Assembly: GCA_027578815.1 (NCBI GenBank)
Contig: JANBTH010000437.1
Coordinates: 1-17,409, forward strand
Direction of reading: 5' to 3'
DNA: 17,409 nt
Origin: Coemansia sp. RSA 1804
Lineage: Eukaryota > Kickxellomycota > Kickxellomycetes > Kickxellales > Kickxellaceae
In this document: positions 1-7,856 of the stretch, piece by piece
How the letters are laid out: each line of letters starts with the position of its first letter
Position numbering within the stretch: position 1 is the stretch's first letter
Notes under the pieces: generated by a model
Seen by the model: the letters and a program-made list of their open reading frames with translations, nothing else
What the model was told of the DNA's origin: nothing
Databases searched by the model: none
Position numbers and translations under genes: made by a program

Positions 1-479
1 CGCTCACCAAATGGCGAGTTGCGTGCGCCCTTGATAAAGTGCCACACGCCGCCTCCTATTGCGCCCATAGCAAAGGCACCTCCAGCGTCGTTAAGAATGA
101 CCCATGGACTACAAGTCATAGAAAAGAAGGGGTTACCGGAAAGGGGTTTTGATAGAGCGATTAATACAAACGCAGTGTACGCAATGCATATGTACTAATA
201 TTCCTGGAGACATATATTGCTGCTAGAGACGCCACCACATAAAGACACTACAGGATTGCAGAGACCTGCAACGATCTGGGTTCAGCACCAGAACAGAATG
301 ATCTATATGCTCTGTGCAGCATCTAGCAGCCATGACATTGCGCCACTACAGTTCCATATCGATATAGACTATTCAATACGCGGCTTTCTTCTATAATCTT
401 GTTTTGTAGCTCTGTGCTTCCAACCAAAAGTTAAGCAATTTTCTTACCAAGGGTCTCTGCTGACATCTGCTCCGCGCAT
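1..479 (-). CDS. TIM17: Tim17, mitochondrial inner-membrane translocase subunit (partial, 5' part)
   Basis: Channel-forming core subunit of the TIM23 complex, which imports presequence proteins into the mitochondrial matrix or inner membrane. Two exons are visible. Exon 1 (479 to 448) encodes MRGADVSRDP plus two bases. The intron (447 to 109, 339 nt) begins GTAAG and ends TTGTAG. Exon 2 starts at 108 and continues off the left edge. The phase-2 join restores a Cys codon and gives RDPCPWVILNDAGGAF followed by MGAIGGGVWHFIKGARNSP, the conserved Tim17 N-terminus: the RDPCPW motif, the first glycine-rich transmembrane helix and the KGARNSPFGER loop. Only 46 complete codons are present. The short ATG-started first exon was located by looking for the conserved motif before PW with correct phase and a donor. 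Tim23 and Tim22 lack this N-terminal motif, so Tim17 is a confident call. Confidence 0.93.
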
Positions 480-961
480 TCTTCAACCGCTACTACGTTG
501 TGTCTTGGATCAAGCAACCAGGCTTCAGTCACTCTACACCAATTTTGGGAAATTCCTTTTGTAGAAAAGTATTACGTTCTCTTCTATTTTCTTATTTTCA
601 ATCGTCAATGTCTCTGGCTGCTTATACAATCAGTGCTCAACAATCGTTTTTTAAAAGATGTTTTATGCTTGCAAGAAAAGACTAAATTAAATACATACAG
701 GAGCAAGCAAACCAAATAAAAAGGAAATTAATGGTGTATTCCAAATTTCAGAGGAAAAGAAATTGATAGAGGAGGTCGTTTCACTTCTTTGCTGGCAACA
801 CAAATTCTAAGCTTCTCTTTTTTTATCTTTACTAAGCGTTCATATGATTTTTTGATCTGTCAGAAAAATTGTTTTCTGCTTACACCAATTTTCGTTTGCT
901 AAGAACAATCCAAAAATCATACCCACACTTGATTCTGTCTTGTTAAATCCCGGGATTTAGA
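480..961. other. Intergenic region between TIM17 and the tRNA methyltransferase gene
   Basis: Both neighbours lie on the minus strand, so this contains the TIM17 promoter and the 3' end of the methyltransferase gene. The DNA is AT-rich with poly-T and poly-A runs. Short open frames near 500-719 have no family resemblance and no coherent splice context, and I do not call them genes. No RNA gene was recognised. Confidence 0.6.
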
Positions 962-2992
962 TCAGTCGGCATTGATGGGTTTCCGGAACTTTGCCTGCAA
1001 CCACACTCGATACATTTTTAGCTCACGCTTGCGGTTTACGAGGAGACGTCGGTCAATGGCATTTTGTTCGACCTCAAACCGCCTGCCAAATATTTCTGCC
1101 AGCTCGCTATTAGTAAAAAAGTAGACACGGGTACCATCTCCGCGGATGTAGAGATTTCCAGCAAGCAGCCTGGATTTTTTGAACCGTAGTTGGGCAAGGT
1201 CGTTTCTACCATAGTCACGAAAAAGAACGATACCGCCTGGCTTGACGATCTTGTAAGCATTCTCAACTGCCTGGATCCATTGATCGGGATGCAGTGCTGA
1301 GAATACAAATATCATCAGTAGAATGTCGACGCTCTCGGGCTCAACTTGTGGTGGGAGCTCGGCACTCGACAGATCCCAGACAAATGCTGAGCATCTCTGC
1401 TCGTCGTAGGCCTTGCTTGACTATACAAAAAAGAACCCTTTAACTCTTGTTGGTCAACCGTTAGGATAAAAATAAAACAAACAATTAGATACTCTGCAAA
1501 AGCAAGCGCACAAGACACCTCTGAACATAATATTTGCACATACAATGGCCGCTCTTCTTTTAGCATATCCTGCACTTTGGCAGACATCTAATGAAGAAGC
1601 CCGCCTGGTACTATAATTAGCTACTCGGCATGTGAGCTGGCTGCATCTTTCTGTAGCTTCACATTGGATGCACTGGCGCTGTCAAATCTTACCTTTACAA
1701 CATCAATCGCCGTATTCGAATAGTCGCAGGCATAGACAAAAAGACGCGGATCGTAAATGTCGTCCAAAAGGGGAAACACAGTGTTTCCGGCGCCACAGCC
1801 AACCTCCATGATCAAGAACTTTTCGCAGGATGTCTCGGACGCTGCTCCTTTCTGGACAGCTGCAGAATCGCCACTACCACATCTGTTCTCTTCAAACGCT
1901 GAAGAATAATTGTCTGTACTGGTCGATTTCCGCTTATCTGTCCATTGAAACAGATCCGTAAACTCTACGCGGAGCCAATGCCGATCTTTAAAGAACTTGT
2001 CTTTGTTATTCTCGTAAAAGCTGTCCCAATACTCTGCGGGCCGTGCATTGTACTGTTCTATCCATGGACAGGTAGCCACAACCCGAAATGAGAAAAGTTA
2101 ATGACAGATGGAGGATGAGGTCAACTGTAGACAAAAAAATTAGCTAGTATTAAAGATGGACCTGTCGAATTTTCAAAAGCAAATAAGCACATAAAAATGT
2201 AGTAGGCGTAAAGAAAATGGCCGCTTACCTCTTTCGTCCTCAGGCACAGGGTGCTCATGGTGTAGGCGGATCTGCTCTTCTGCGTATTTTAGATGGTCGT
2301 CATCAGGCTCTACGTGATCCCTAACGTTCTCGTCAAAAAGAAGTGGGAAAAAACTCACATTCAGTCACATAGCATCAGACATTTGGAGCACACAAAAATT
2401 GAGAAAAATCAGTAGCCACAATAGCAATATATAAAACCCAAATAGCACGCTTTCTCTGTGTGTAGGTTGCAAATATATGTGGTTTCTAGTGTTTCTGACA
2501 GACAAAATCACCATGTCTGTGCAACCACGGAAAACAACAGCGGGAGCACAATTGCCAATACCACTTTAAACATCAAAATGCGTGGCACTGAAAATGAGAA
2601 AGAAAAAAGGACGAGTATATATGCATTCCAGATAAACATAGCATTCACACAGACAGGCTTGTTGATCAGCACATGCAATGTGAGTTAAAAATATCGTGTA
2701 AAAATAGACACAGATTCCATTATCGCTACTCAAGTTTCCACCTGGCTTACCATGCATTGTGTTCAAAGACATTGCGGTCAGACGACAGCATCCGACTGCC
2801 AAACGTCCCTGCCCCACCACTGATCACACCTTCAGGGGCTCCTTGGCCGCTGGTTTTGCTATTCTCATTGCTGCTGCTCACTTGGCCTGTGCAGCCACTG
2901 GCAGAGACAGCTGATGATGCCGATTTTCTTTTTGGAGCTCCTGTTGCTGCGACTGGCTGCAGCATATTGGCAGCAGTGTGTTCTTCGCTCAT
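962..2992 (-). CDS. TRM140: tRNA N3-methylcytidine methyltransferase, METTL2/Trm140 family (four exons)
   Basis: SAM-dependent enzyme that makes m3C at position 32 of tRNA-Thr and some other tRNAs (family knowledge). Exons on the minus strand: 2992-2751, 2320-2229, 2057-1693 and 1420-962; introns of 430, 171 and 272 nt. All three junctions keep frame and rebuild conserved family sequence: FEHNAW+DHVEPDDDH, PVPEDER+EQYNARPAEYWD and DVVK+SSKAYDEQRC. Product about 385 residues. Residues 1-60 are low-complexity Ser/Gly/Ala. FGSRMLSSDRNVFEHNAWDH is the METTL2-type N-terminal signature, FFKDRHWL lies near 133-140, and motif I is EVGCGAGNT at 196-204. Then come the acidic CDYS segment near 223, PGGIVLFRDYG, QLRFKK, RGDGTRVYFF and DRRLLVNR. 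A polar insert of about 45 residues lies between DRHWL and motif I. It lacks the actin-binding extension of budding-yeast Abp140/Trm140. The N-terminal signature favours METTL2/Trm140 over METTL6/METTL8. Start ATG at 2992 follows no earlier in-frame ATG that I found. Confidence 0.9.
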
Positions 2993-3294
2993 ATTTTGCT
3001 GCAAAATCCTCAAACTCAGCGATCCTCTAATTGGAAATATACTCGTGTTGGTATGCGTCCGCGCACAGATGGCTTTCTTTTGCTATGCCGAAAATGCCGA
3101 GGTATCTGCCAACTTTAAAAATAAAACAGCCCCAACCTTTGAGGTAGCAAAATGACAATATTTGCAAATGCACGAGTATGTGAACCGCAGCAGGAACTCT
3201 GAAATATGTATTTAATAGGGACGACACGACAAAACCTGATCCAAGAATAGACCTGATTTTTAATTATTAAAAACAAAGCTACTTTTGCTGCCAG
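2993..3294. other. Upstream region of the methyltransferase gene
   Basis: About 300 bp preceding the minus-strand methyltransferase start, AT-rich and presumably carrying its promoter. A minus-strand open frame (3027-3227) has no recognisable protein character. I see no clear TATA box, RNA gene or repeat. Confidence 0.4.
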
Positions 3295-3919
3295 TTAGCC
3301 AAATGTCACAAGAACTTTTGGGACACAGGCACGTGAAATATTGCTTTTGTAAATGTCAGCTTGTTGTGCTGCTTGTTTGTCGCTCACATTCACTCCAATG
3401 ACAGAGCAACAATAAGAAAGAACCTCAACTTGAATTGCTGGCACATTCATAGCCGCATTATCAAACTCCGGAGGAGCTGGCACGCCGCCTATTCTATTTT
3501 TTAGAAACAATGCAAAGTGGTTGCAGGAGAACAGACAAATGAGTACGAGTAATCTAGTTATCAAAAAAGAAAACCTGTAGACCTACGTTACTACATGTGT
3601 TTCAAGTGCATAAGAATCATATTTGACAGTACACATGCACCACATCAGCTTGTTTTTTCCAAAGAAAACAATAAGACTTTCATTGTTTGTTCCTTTCGAG
3701 ACACATGCACATATTCTTTTTGCAGTGTTCAAAAAATGTGCCTATCCCAACATGAAAACATATTTGGAAATGACCGAGCGTATAAGACTTTGAACATATT
3801 TTTATATCTGAATGTTGTGACAGAGGGAATGTACACCAACTATACCTGACAAAAATAAATATTTGCAAGACAGATACTCTTCTAGAAGCAGAAATATCAA
3901 CTTGCCGAGTGTAGAACGA
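3295..3919 (-). CDS. Possible last two exons of an unrecognised gene
   Basis: Two minus-strand blocks join in phase with GT-AG signals. Block 1 (3919-3846) follows a pyrimidine-rich acceptor ending TTTACAG, reads SFYTRQVDISASRRVSVLQI then FIFV, and ends at a GTATAG donor. After a 352-nt candidate intron, block 2 (3493-3295) follows an AATAG acceptor and reads RIGGVPAPPEFDNAAMNVPA through QVEVLSYCCSVIGVN to a TAA stop. The composition looks protein-like but I do not recognise the family, and no convincing start exon was found; several frames between 4180 and 3980 stay open up to GTAAGA or GTAAGC donors. This may be the 3' end of a small spliced gene or chance open frames. Function unknown. Confidence 0.25.
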
Positions 3920-4294
3920 CTGTAAATGTTGCAATTGCACTTTGAATACAAACACAAATGGCAGGCTACTGTAGAAAATTTCTGCTTACATTGCTAGTTT
4001 CGGCATGTCTTTCTGCTGTACGACAAAGCGGAAAATTTGGCAAAGTCACTTGGCCAGCCAGCTCTTACACATCCTGCCACATCAGCCAACCTCCCCAAAT
4101 AGAATGATGGTTGAAGTGAGGCCGCTTTTCAGGTGCGGAGGGTGTGCAGGAATGCGACTAAAAATGGAACTTGTCCAACGCAAACACACTTCTACAATAT
4201 ATTATTTGGCGTCTATTAGGTTCTATTTTCTAATCTGACAACTAGCAGTGACATAAACAGCAGAAATTACAGCGGAATTGATTGCAGAAAACAA
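3920..4294. other. Unassigned region upstream of the first secreted-protein gene
   Basis: No gene that I can support. On the minus strand, short frames around 4180-3985 end at donor-like GTAAGA and GTAAGC and could be 5' exons of the possible gene at 3295-3919, but three frames compete and none is recognisable. A plus-strand open frame at 4005-4238 resembles no family. Confidence 0.3.
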
Positions 4295-4450
4295 AGGGGG
4301 ATTTGTTTCAAAAATTTGAGTGACTGCAACGAATTGATGGGGAAGAGAAGCACTTGCAGGGGGTGTTTTACAAAGAAAGGGGGAAATTTCCCTGCTTAAG
4401 TAAACGGCAATAACATATTACCTTTTTTCTAGGTACCTTGGATATATAAA
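4295..4450 (+). promoter_or_regulatory. Promoter of the first CBM19-like gene: AGGGG cluster and TATA box
   Basis: A TATA box (TATATAAA, 4443-4450) lies 148 bp before the ATG at 4598. Upstream are three AGGGG(G) motifs at 4295, 4358 and 4378, plus TGGGGAAG at 4338. AGGGG is the stress-response element bound by Msn2/Msn4-type zinc-finger factors in yeast; its use in this organism is inference. The leader after the expected start site contains no ATG before 4598. Confidence 0.55.
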
Positions 4451-4597
4451 AGACATGGATGTTGCCTGTCCTCTCCTTCCAATTTCTTACAACAGACAAC
4501 ATCACACAAGCCGTCTTTTTTCTTCTCTACCACAACTGCCAACGCTGAAACAACTACATACTTTGCCAAAGTGCCAGTAATTTCTAGTATATCAAAC

Positions 4598-5011
4598 ATG
4601 GTTCGCATCGCCGCAGCTCTTTTTGCTCTTGCTCCTCTTGCTGCCGTTGCCAGCGCCGCCCAATGCACTGGCAACGGATCCATGTGCCCCAACAACCAAG
4701 ACGGCGTGTCCCCTACCTATCTTCAGTGCAATTCGTGGTCTCAGGAATACGTGCCCATGAACTGCGCTTCAGGACAGGTCTGCTATGCCAATCCCAATGT
4801 GCCCGGCACTGCTATGTGTGGTCTCCCCGGCACTGGTGGCGCTCCTAGTGGCGGAACATGCACTGGAAACACTGCCAAGTGCAGCTCAGCTGGACAGACA
4901 GGCGCCTATCTCCAGTGCGAAAACTGGTCAGGCCGCTATGTGGAGGCATCCTGCCCCGGTGGACTCAAGTGCTACAACAATGATAGCAACACTGGCGTGT
5001 ACTGCGCCTAA
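4598..5011 (+). CDS. Secreted two-domain CBM19-like chitin-binding protein, copy A
   Basis: Small secreted protein of 137 residues. Residues 1-20 (MVRIAAALFALAPLAAVASA) form a typical signal peptide ending in A-S-A. The mature part has two cysteine-rich repeats. Repeat 1 starts CTGNGSMC and ends GTAMC; repeat 2 starts CTGNTAKC and ends TGVYC. Each has six cysteines and a central (Y)LQC-x2-W core. This resembles carbohydrate-binding module family 19, the chitin-binding domain at the C-terminus of yeast chitinase Cts1 (C...C...C..W....C...C...C). A Gly/Pro-rich linker (GLPGTGGAPSGG) joins the repeats. There is no catalytic domain, so a wall-associated lectin or chitin shield is inferred, not shown. 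No intron. The ATG at 4598 was chosen because it begins the signal peptide. Paralogue B lies 845 bp downstream on the same strand. Confidence 0.85.
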   Translation: MVRIAAALFALAPLAAVASAAQCTGNGSMCPNNQDGVSPTYLQCNSWSQEYVPMNCASGQVCYANPNVPGTAMCGLPGTGGAPSGGTCTGNTAKCSSAGQTGAYLQCENWSGRYVEASCPGGLKCYNNDSNTGVYCA

Positions 5012-5666
5012 TTAACTGGTGGCTATGTTGCCATTTCTTTTCTATTCCTTTTCTGTCTTTTAGTTTTCGAACAGAACATAATTTGATTAAATTATAATAT
5101 GCTTATATATGTTACATGGAATCTATTTTAAAGCTACTATGTTATTTCTTTTCTTTCTCTAAAGAAACCATGTGTTAGCTTAAACATACATCAAACATGT
5201 TCTTATAATTTTAAAACAGGCCAAAGGCAAAATATGACATAATACAGCAGATATAATACTAGAAGCCACGTTTGATATGGCCGGATAGGATCATTTAATC
5301 CACGTAAAATGTATCTCTAGCATTTCACCTCCACATTCCAATACCAAACAATTATTTGCCTCTGAATAAAAGTTTACTCCAATCTGTTGGTATTTTGTTT
5401 TGCAAGCACGTGTGGGATACCTCACTCATTGATAATGTAAACTTTGGAACATGAAACATGGCTGTTTGGTTGCTCAGTTGGTCCGTATACCCATCTTGTC
5501 AAATGTAGACACATTATATTATGCGAGAATAATTTCTATCACGTTGCTGCCTTTGCAAAACATGTATCACATATGCCTAGAACACATTCTAATTATACGC
5601 TTTACAAGTGATGCTTACATTTGTAAAATAAACCCGTTTTAGCTGTCTGGCATAGCAAAAACAAAC
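5012..5666. other. Intergenic region between the two secreted-protein genes
   Basis: AT-rich 3' region of copy A and upstream region of copy B. A GAATAAAAG polyadenylation-like signal lies near 5364. A minor plus-strand open frame at 5451-5642 has no family resemblance. I see no third, degenerate CBM19 copy and no mobile element between the paralogues. Confidence 0.5.
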
Positions 5667-5673
5667 TATAAAA
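5667..5673 (+). promoter_or_regulatory. TATA box of the second CBM19-like gene
   Basis: TATAAAA 189 bp before the ATG at 5856. The AGGGG cluster seen at copy A is not repeated here, so the two paralogues may be regulated differently. Confidence 0.55.
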
Positions 5674-5681
5674 CGGCCGCC

Positions 5682-5837
5682 ATGAAACCATGGCATCCAA
5701 ATATGGCGAGCCACAACAATTTCAGCTTTAGCCTTTGTTCTTTTTCTAGTAATATTGACATAATCATTGCATATCATTTATTCTACTTTCTATTTTTTTT
5801 TACAGTTTCTCAACAGCACAATCAACTCCAGCATTAA
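5682..5837 (+). promoter_or_regulatory. Leader of copy B: upstream ORF or 5'-UTR intron
   Basis: An ATG at 5682 (and another in the same frame at 5703) opens a 51-codon frame ending TAA at 5835-5837, 18 bp before the main ATG. If the transcript starts about 30 bp downstream of the TATA box, at least the ATG at 5703 may be in the mRNA. The same stretch has a strong 3' splice-site look (long T run then TACAG ending at 5805) with a weak GTAATA donor near 5749, so a leader intron could remove part of it. Which is true cannot be told from sequence. Confidence 0.35.
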
Positions 5838-5855
5838 AACAATAGTCCAGTAGCC

Positions 5856-6269
5856 ATGGTCAACCTTGTATCTGTTGTTATCACCCTTGCCTCCGTGGGA
5901 AGCATGGCTGTCGGTCAGCAGTGTACCGGAAACCAGTCAAAGTGCCCAAACAACGCCGACGGAGTATCGCCAACATATCTCCAATGCAACAGCTGGACAC
6001 ATGCATTTGTTTCAGCCAACTGCCCCGCTGGACAGGTCTGCTATGCCAATCCTAATAAGCCTGGTACTGCGATGTGTGGTCTTCCTGGTACCGGTGGCAT
6101 CCCGGGTGAAGGAAAGTGCACAGGAAATACCGCAAAGTGCGCGTCAGAAGGAGTGAGTGGTGACTACTTCCAGTGCAACCAGTGGACTGGCCAATACGTG
6201 AACGCGAAATGTCCAAGCGGCCTTAAATGCCGTAACAACGCCAGCCACACCGGCGTCTTCTGCAAGTAG
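5856..6269 (+). CDS. Secreted two-domain CBM19-like chitin-binding protein, copy B
   Basis: Paralogue of copy A with the same length (137 residues) and architecture. Signal peptide residues 1-20 (MVNLVSVVITLASVGSMAVG) are followed by QQC. Repeat 1 runs CTGNQSKC to GTAMC and repeat 2 CTGNTAKC to TGVFC, twelve cysteines in total. GQVCYANPN and PGTAMCGLPGTGG are identical or nearly so to copy A, whereas the signal peptide and the second repeat have diverged (KCRNNASHTGVFCK against KCYNNDSNTGVYCA). An NAS sequon in repeat 2 could be N-glycosylated. No catalytic domain and no intron in the coding part. The layout indicates a tandem duplication; chitin binding is inferred from the CBM19 pattern. 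Confidence 0.85.
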   Translation: MVNLVSVVITLASVGSMAVGQQCTGNQSKCPNNADGVSPTYLQCNSWTHAFVSANCPAGQVCYANPNKPGTAMCGLPGTGGIPGEGKCTGNTAKCASEGVSGDYFQCNQWTGQYVNAKCPSGLKCRNNASHTGVFCK

Positions 6270-6490
6270 ACATTTAATAGCACATTTACTTTTGATCCAA
6301 TTCTGCACAAGTCTATCAGCATCAATCCTTTTTCAGTGGTTCGCACTCATTTATATTGGGTAGAAAGAAACATCAATAGAAAAAAGTACTGATCTTAAAG
6401 CATAGGGGAAAAAAGCCTAATTGCATGAATGATAAAAAGAGTATATAAAGAAAAGACGCAATGCTTTATCGTTACATAATATGCTAAATT

Positions 6491-7159
6491 TTAATTCTCA
6501 TCGGCATTTGGGCAGTCGCGGCTGATGTGGCCAATCTCATTGCATTTGTAGCAGGTCTTTGCCTTTGGGCAGGCATTGTTCGTATGGCCCTCCATTTTGC
6601 AGTTGTAGCACACCTTGTTACTGGCTGGTTCTTTGCAGTCATAGCGGGTGTGGCCAAGCTTGCCGCAGTTGTAGCAAGATTTGGGCTGAGGAGGCAGATC
6701 GCAGTTGTCGCGAGTGTGGCCCGGCTTGCCACAGTTGTAGCAGGTCCTTGGCTGAGGAGGCTGGTCGCAGTTGTCACGGGTGTGGCCAAACTGGCCGCAG
6801 TTGTAGCAACCCTTGCTGCGTTGTCCTCCAAACGAGCTGTTGCCACGAGGAGCTCTTTCGAACGGCTTCTCAGCAACAGGCTCTGGGCAGTTGCTCCTCT
6901 CGTGTCCAGGCTGATTGCAATTGTAGCAGAGCCTATCGAACGGCTTCTCAGCAACGGGCTCCGGACAGTCACTTCTCTCGTGTCCAGGCTTGTCGCAGTT
7001 GTAGCAGACTCTTTCGGCAGGGTTCGAGCAGTCATTGGCCCTGTGGCCAAACTGATTGCAGTTGTAGCATCTAATCGCAGATTCTCCAGCAGGGCAGGCA
7101 CGAGACAGATGGCCGAATTGTTGGCAGTTGTAGCAGCGTTTTGGTTGTACCTGAGCCAT
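6491..7159 (-). CDS. GIS2: Gis2/CNBP-like CCHC zinc-knuckle nucleic-acid-binding protein (nine knuckles)
   Basis: Single-stranded RNA/DNA-binding protein of the Gis2/CNBP family, associated with polysomes, translation control and stress granules in yeast. It has 222 residues, no intron, ATG at 7159 and TAA at 6493-6491. Nine C-x2-C-x4-H-x4-C knuckles begin at residues 9, 31, 52, 78, 118, 140, 162, 184 and 203, most starting CYNC. Yeast Gis2 and human CNBP have seven. A short RG-containing linker (RAPRGNSSFGGQRSKG, about 102-117) between knuckles 4 and 5 recalls the CNBP RGG box but sits later. Knuckles 3 and 4 form 26-residue near-identical units; knuckles 5-7 form 22-residue units joined by QPPQP linkers, so extra knuckles arose by internal duplication. 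Divergent from the KICS2 gene. All metal ligands are intact. Confidence 0.95.
   Translation of the reverse strand: MAQVQPKRCYNCQQFGHLSRACPAGESAIRCYNCNQFGHRANDCSNPAERVCYNCDKPGHERSDCPEPVAEKPFDRLCYNCNQPGHERSNCPEPVAEKPFERAPRGNSSFGGQRSKGCYNCGQFGHTRDNCDQPPQPRTCYNCGKPGHTRDNCDLPPQPKSCYNCGKLGHTRYDCKEPASNKVCYNCKMEGHTNNACPKAKTCYKCNEIGHISRDCPNADEN
6611..6808 (-). repeat. Tandem 66-bp repeats inside the Gis2-like gene (knuckles 5 to 7)
   Basis: Three 22-codon units (6808-6743, 6742-6677, 6676-6611), each CYNCG..GHTR.[N/D]C plus an eight-residue spacer. The first two spacers are DQPPQPRT and DLPPQPKS; the third (KEPASNKV) has diverged. Confidence 0.8.
6851..7006 (-). repeat. Tandem 78-bp repeat inside the Gis2-like gene (knuckles 3 and 4)
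   Basis: Two direct copies (7006-6929 and 6928-6851) each encode one CCHC knuckle plus the spacer PEPVAEKPF[D/E]R. Proteins differ at only about five of 26 positions, indicating a recent in-frame duplication. Confidence 0.85.
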
Positions 7160-7856
7160 TTTCCTTTATTTAGAGTGAGGGCGATTGAGAGGTATTTGTA
7201 TGGTGTACGTAATAGTAGCAAAAATTAAATAATTCCAAAAAACGATGCAAAACCTGGCAAGAAGTAGAAAAACAAAGTGCATGAGCCTTTTTTTCTCATT
7301 TTTGAGATTGGATTAGCCAATAATTCATGAAGAAAAATCTTCTGTTGCATTTTCACCACAGCCAGTCAAAATGAGACGGGAGAATGCAAGAGTAAAAAAA
7401 GTTTTATTAAATCCAATCGAGTGATTAAACAATTCCGTGATCTGCCGATCCGCATAACCACGAAGGGCCTGTCTAAAAAAGCGGATTGGTTTTCAAAGAT
7501 CAGCCTCACGGCTAAAAGAACTGTTTCACTGAAATGGACTCTTCGCAAATCGCTAAACCTCAACAATAATTTCCTATTTTTGCCAGCTTTCTTTCTGACA
7601 AGCTCGGCGTTCGAGACACAAAGACTTTTCTTGACTTGCATGGATTGAAGGGCATCGTCACTTCCATTGACGCTTGTCGCTGTTTCTAACGGACTTTGCG
7701 TCCAAATAAAAATGTACAAGCCAGAGGCAGAAGCGTTGGTGCATAGGCTAGCTTTGTCTTTTGTCTTTTTTTTCGTTCTTGTCTGGTCTTGAGTATATTA
7801 TCTTTTTTTTGTACTTTTCCACACCTGTATAGCCTTTTTATGACGCCCAACCAAAG
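7160..7856. other. Divergent intergenic region between the Gis2-like and KICS2-like genes
   Basis: About 700 bp with promoters in both directions. It has poly-T and poly-A tracts but no clear TATA box on either side. Open frames at 7366-7719 (minus; first ATG at 7641) and 7421-7648 (plus; begins with GTG) overlap each other, lack family resemblance, and are probably chance. No RNA gene recognised. Confidence 0.45.

Noticed and set aside
498..719. Plus-strand open frames upstream of TIM17
   Set aside because: They begin with non-ATG or poor-context starts, have AT-driven composition, and overlap the TIM17 promoter region.
2058..2124. Acceptor at 2125 (CTACAG) for exon 3 of the methyltransferase
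   Set aside because: The frame meets TAA at 2100-2098; the acceptor ending at 2058 keeps phase and gives the family-like PVPEDEREQYNARPAEYWD.
2229..2358. A start of the methyltransferase at 2358 (VSFFPLLFDENVR..)
   Set aside because: The codon is GTG, and the conserved FEHNAW lies in an upstream exon that splices in phase to 2320, so 2358-2321 is intron.
2673..3155. 160-codon plus-strand open frame
   Set aside because: It is antisense to exon 1 of the tRNA methyltransferase, whose FGSRML..FEHNAW signature and in-phase splice site show the true strand.
4085..4180. Minus-strand reading resembling an Mpv17 N-terminus (LKSGLTSTIILFGEVG)
   Set aside because: The frame stops directly after, no later Mpv17 motifs appear, and two other frames look equally plausible.
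5466..5545. tRNA-like string GCTCAGTTGGT
   Set aside because: No matching acceptor stem, anticodon arm or T-arm follows; it does not fold as a tRNA.
6484..7228. Long open frames on both strands overlapping the Gis2-like gene (245 codons minus, 233 codons plus)
   Set aside because: They are by-products of the repeated CYNC codon pattern, which lacks stops in other frames; their translations are repetitive and match no family, while the 222-residue frame has nine intact knuckles.
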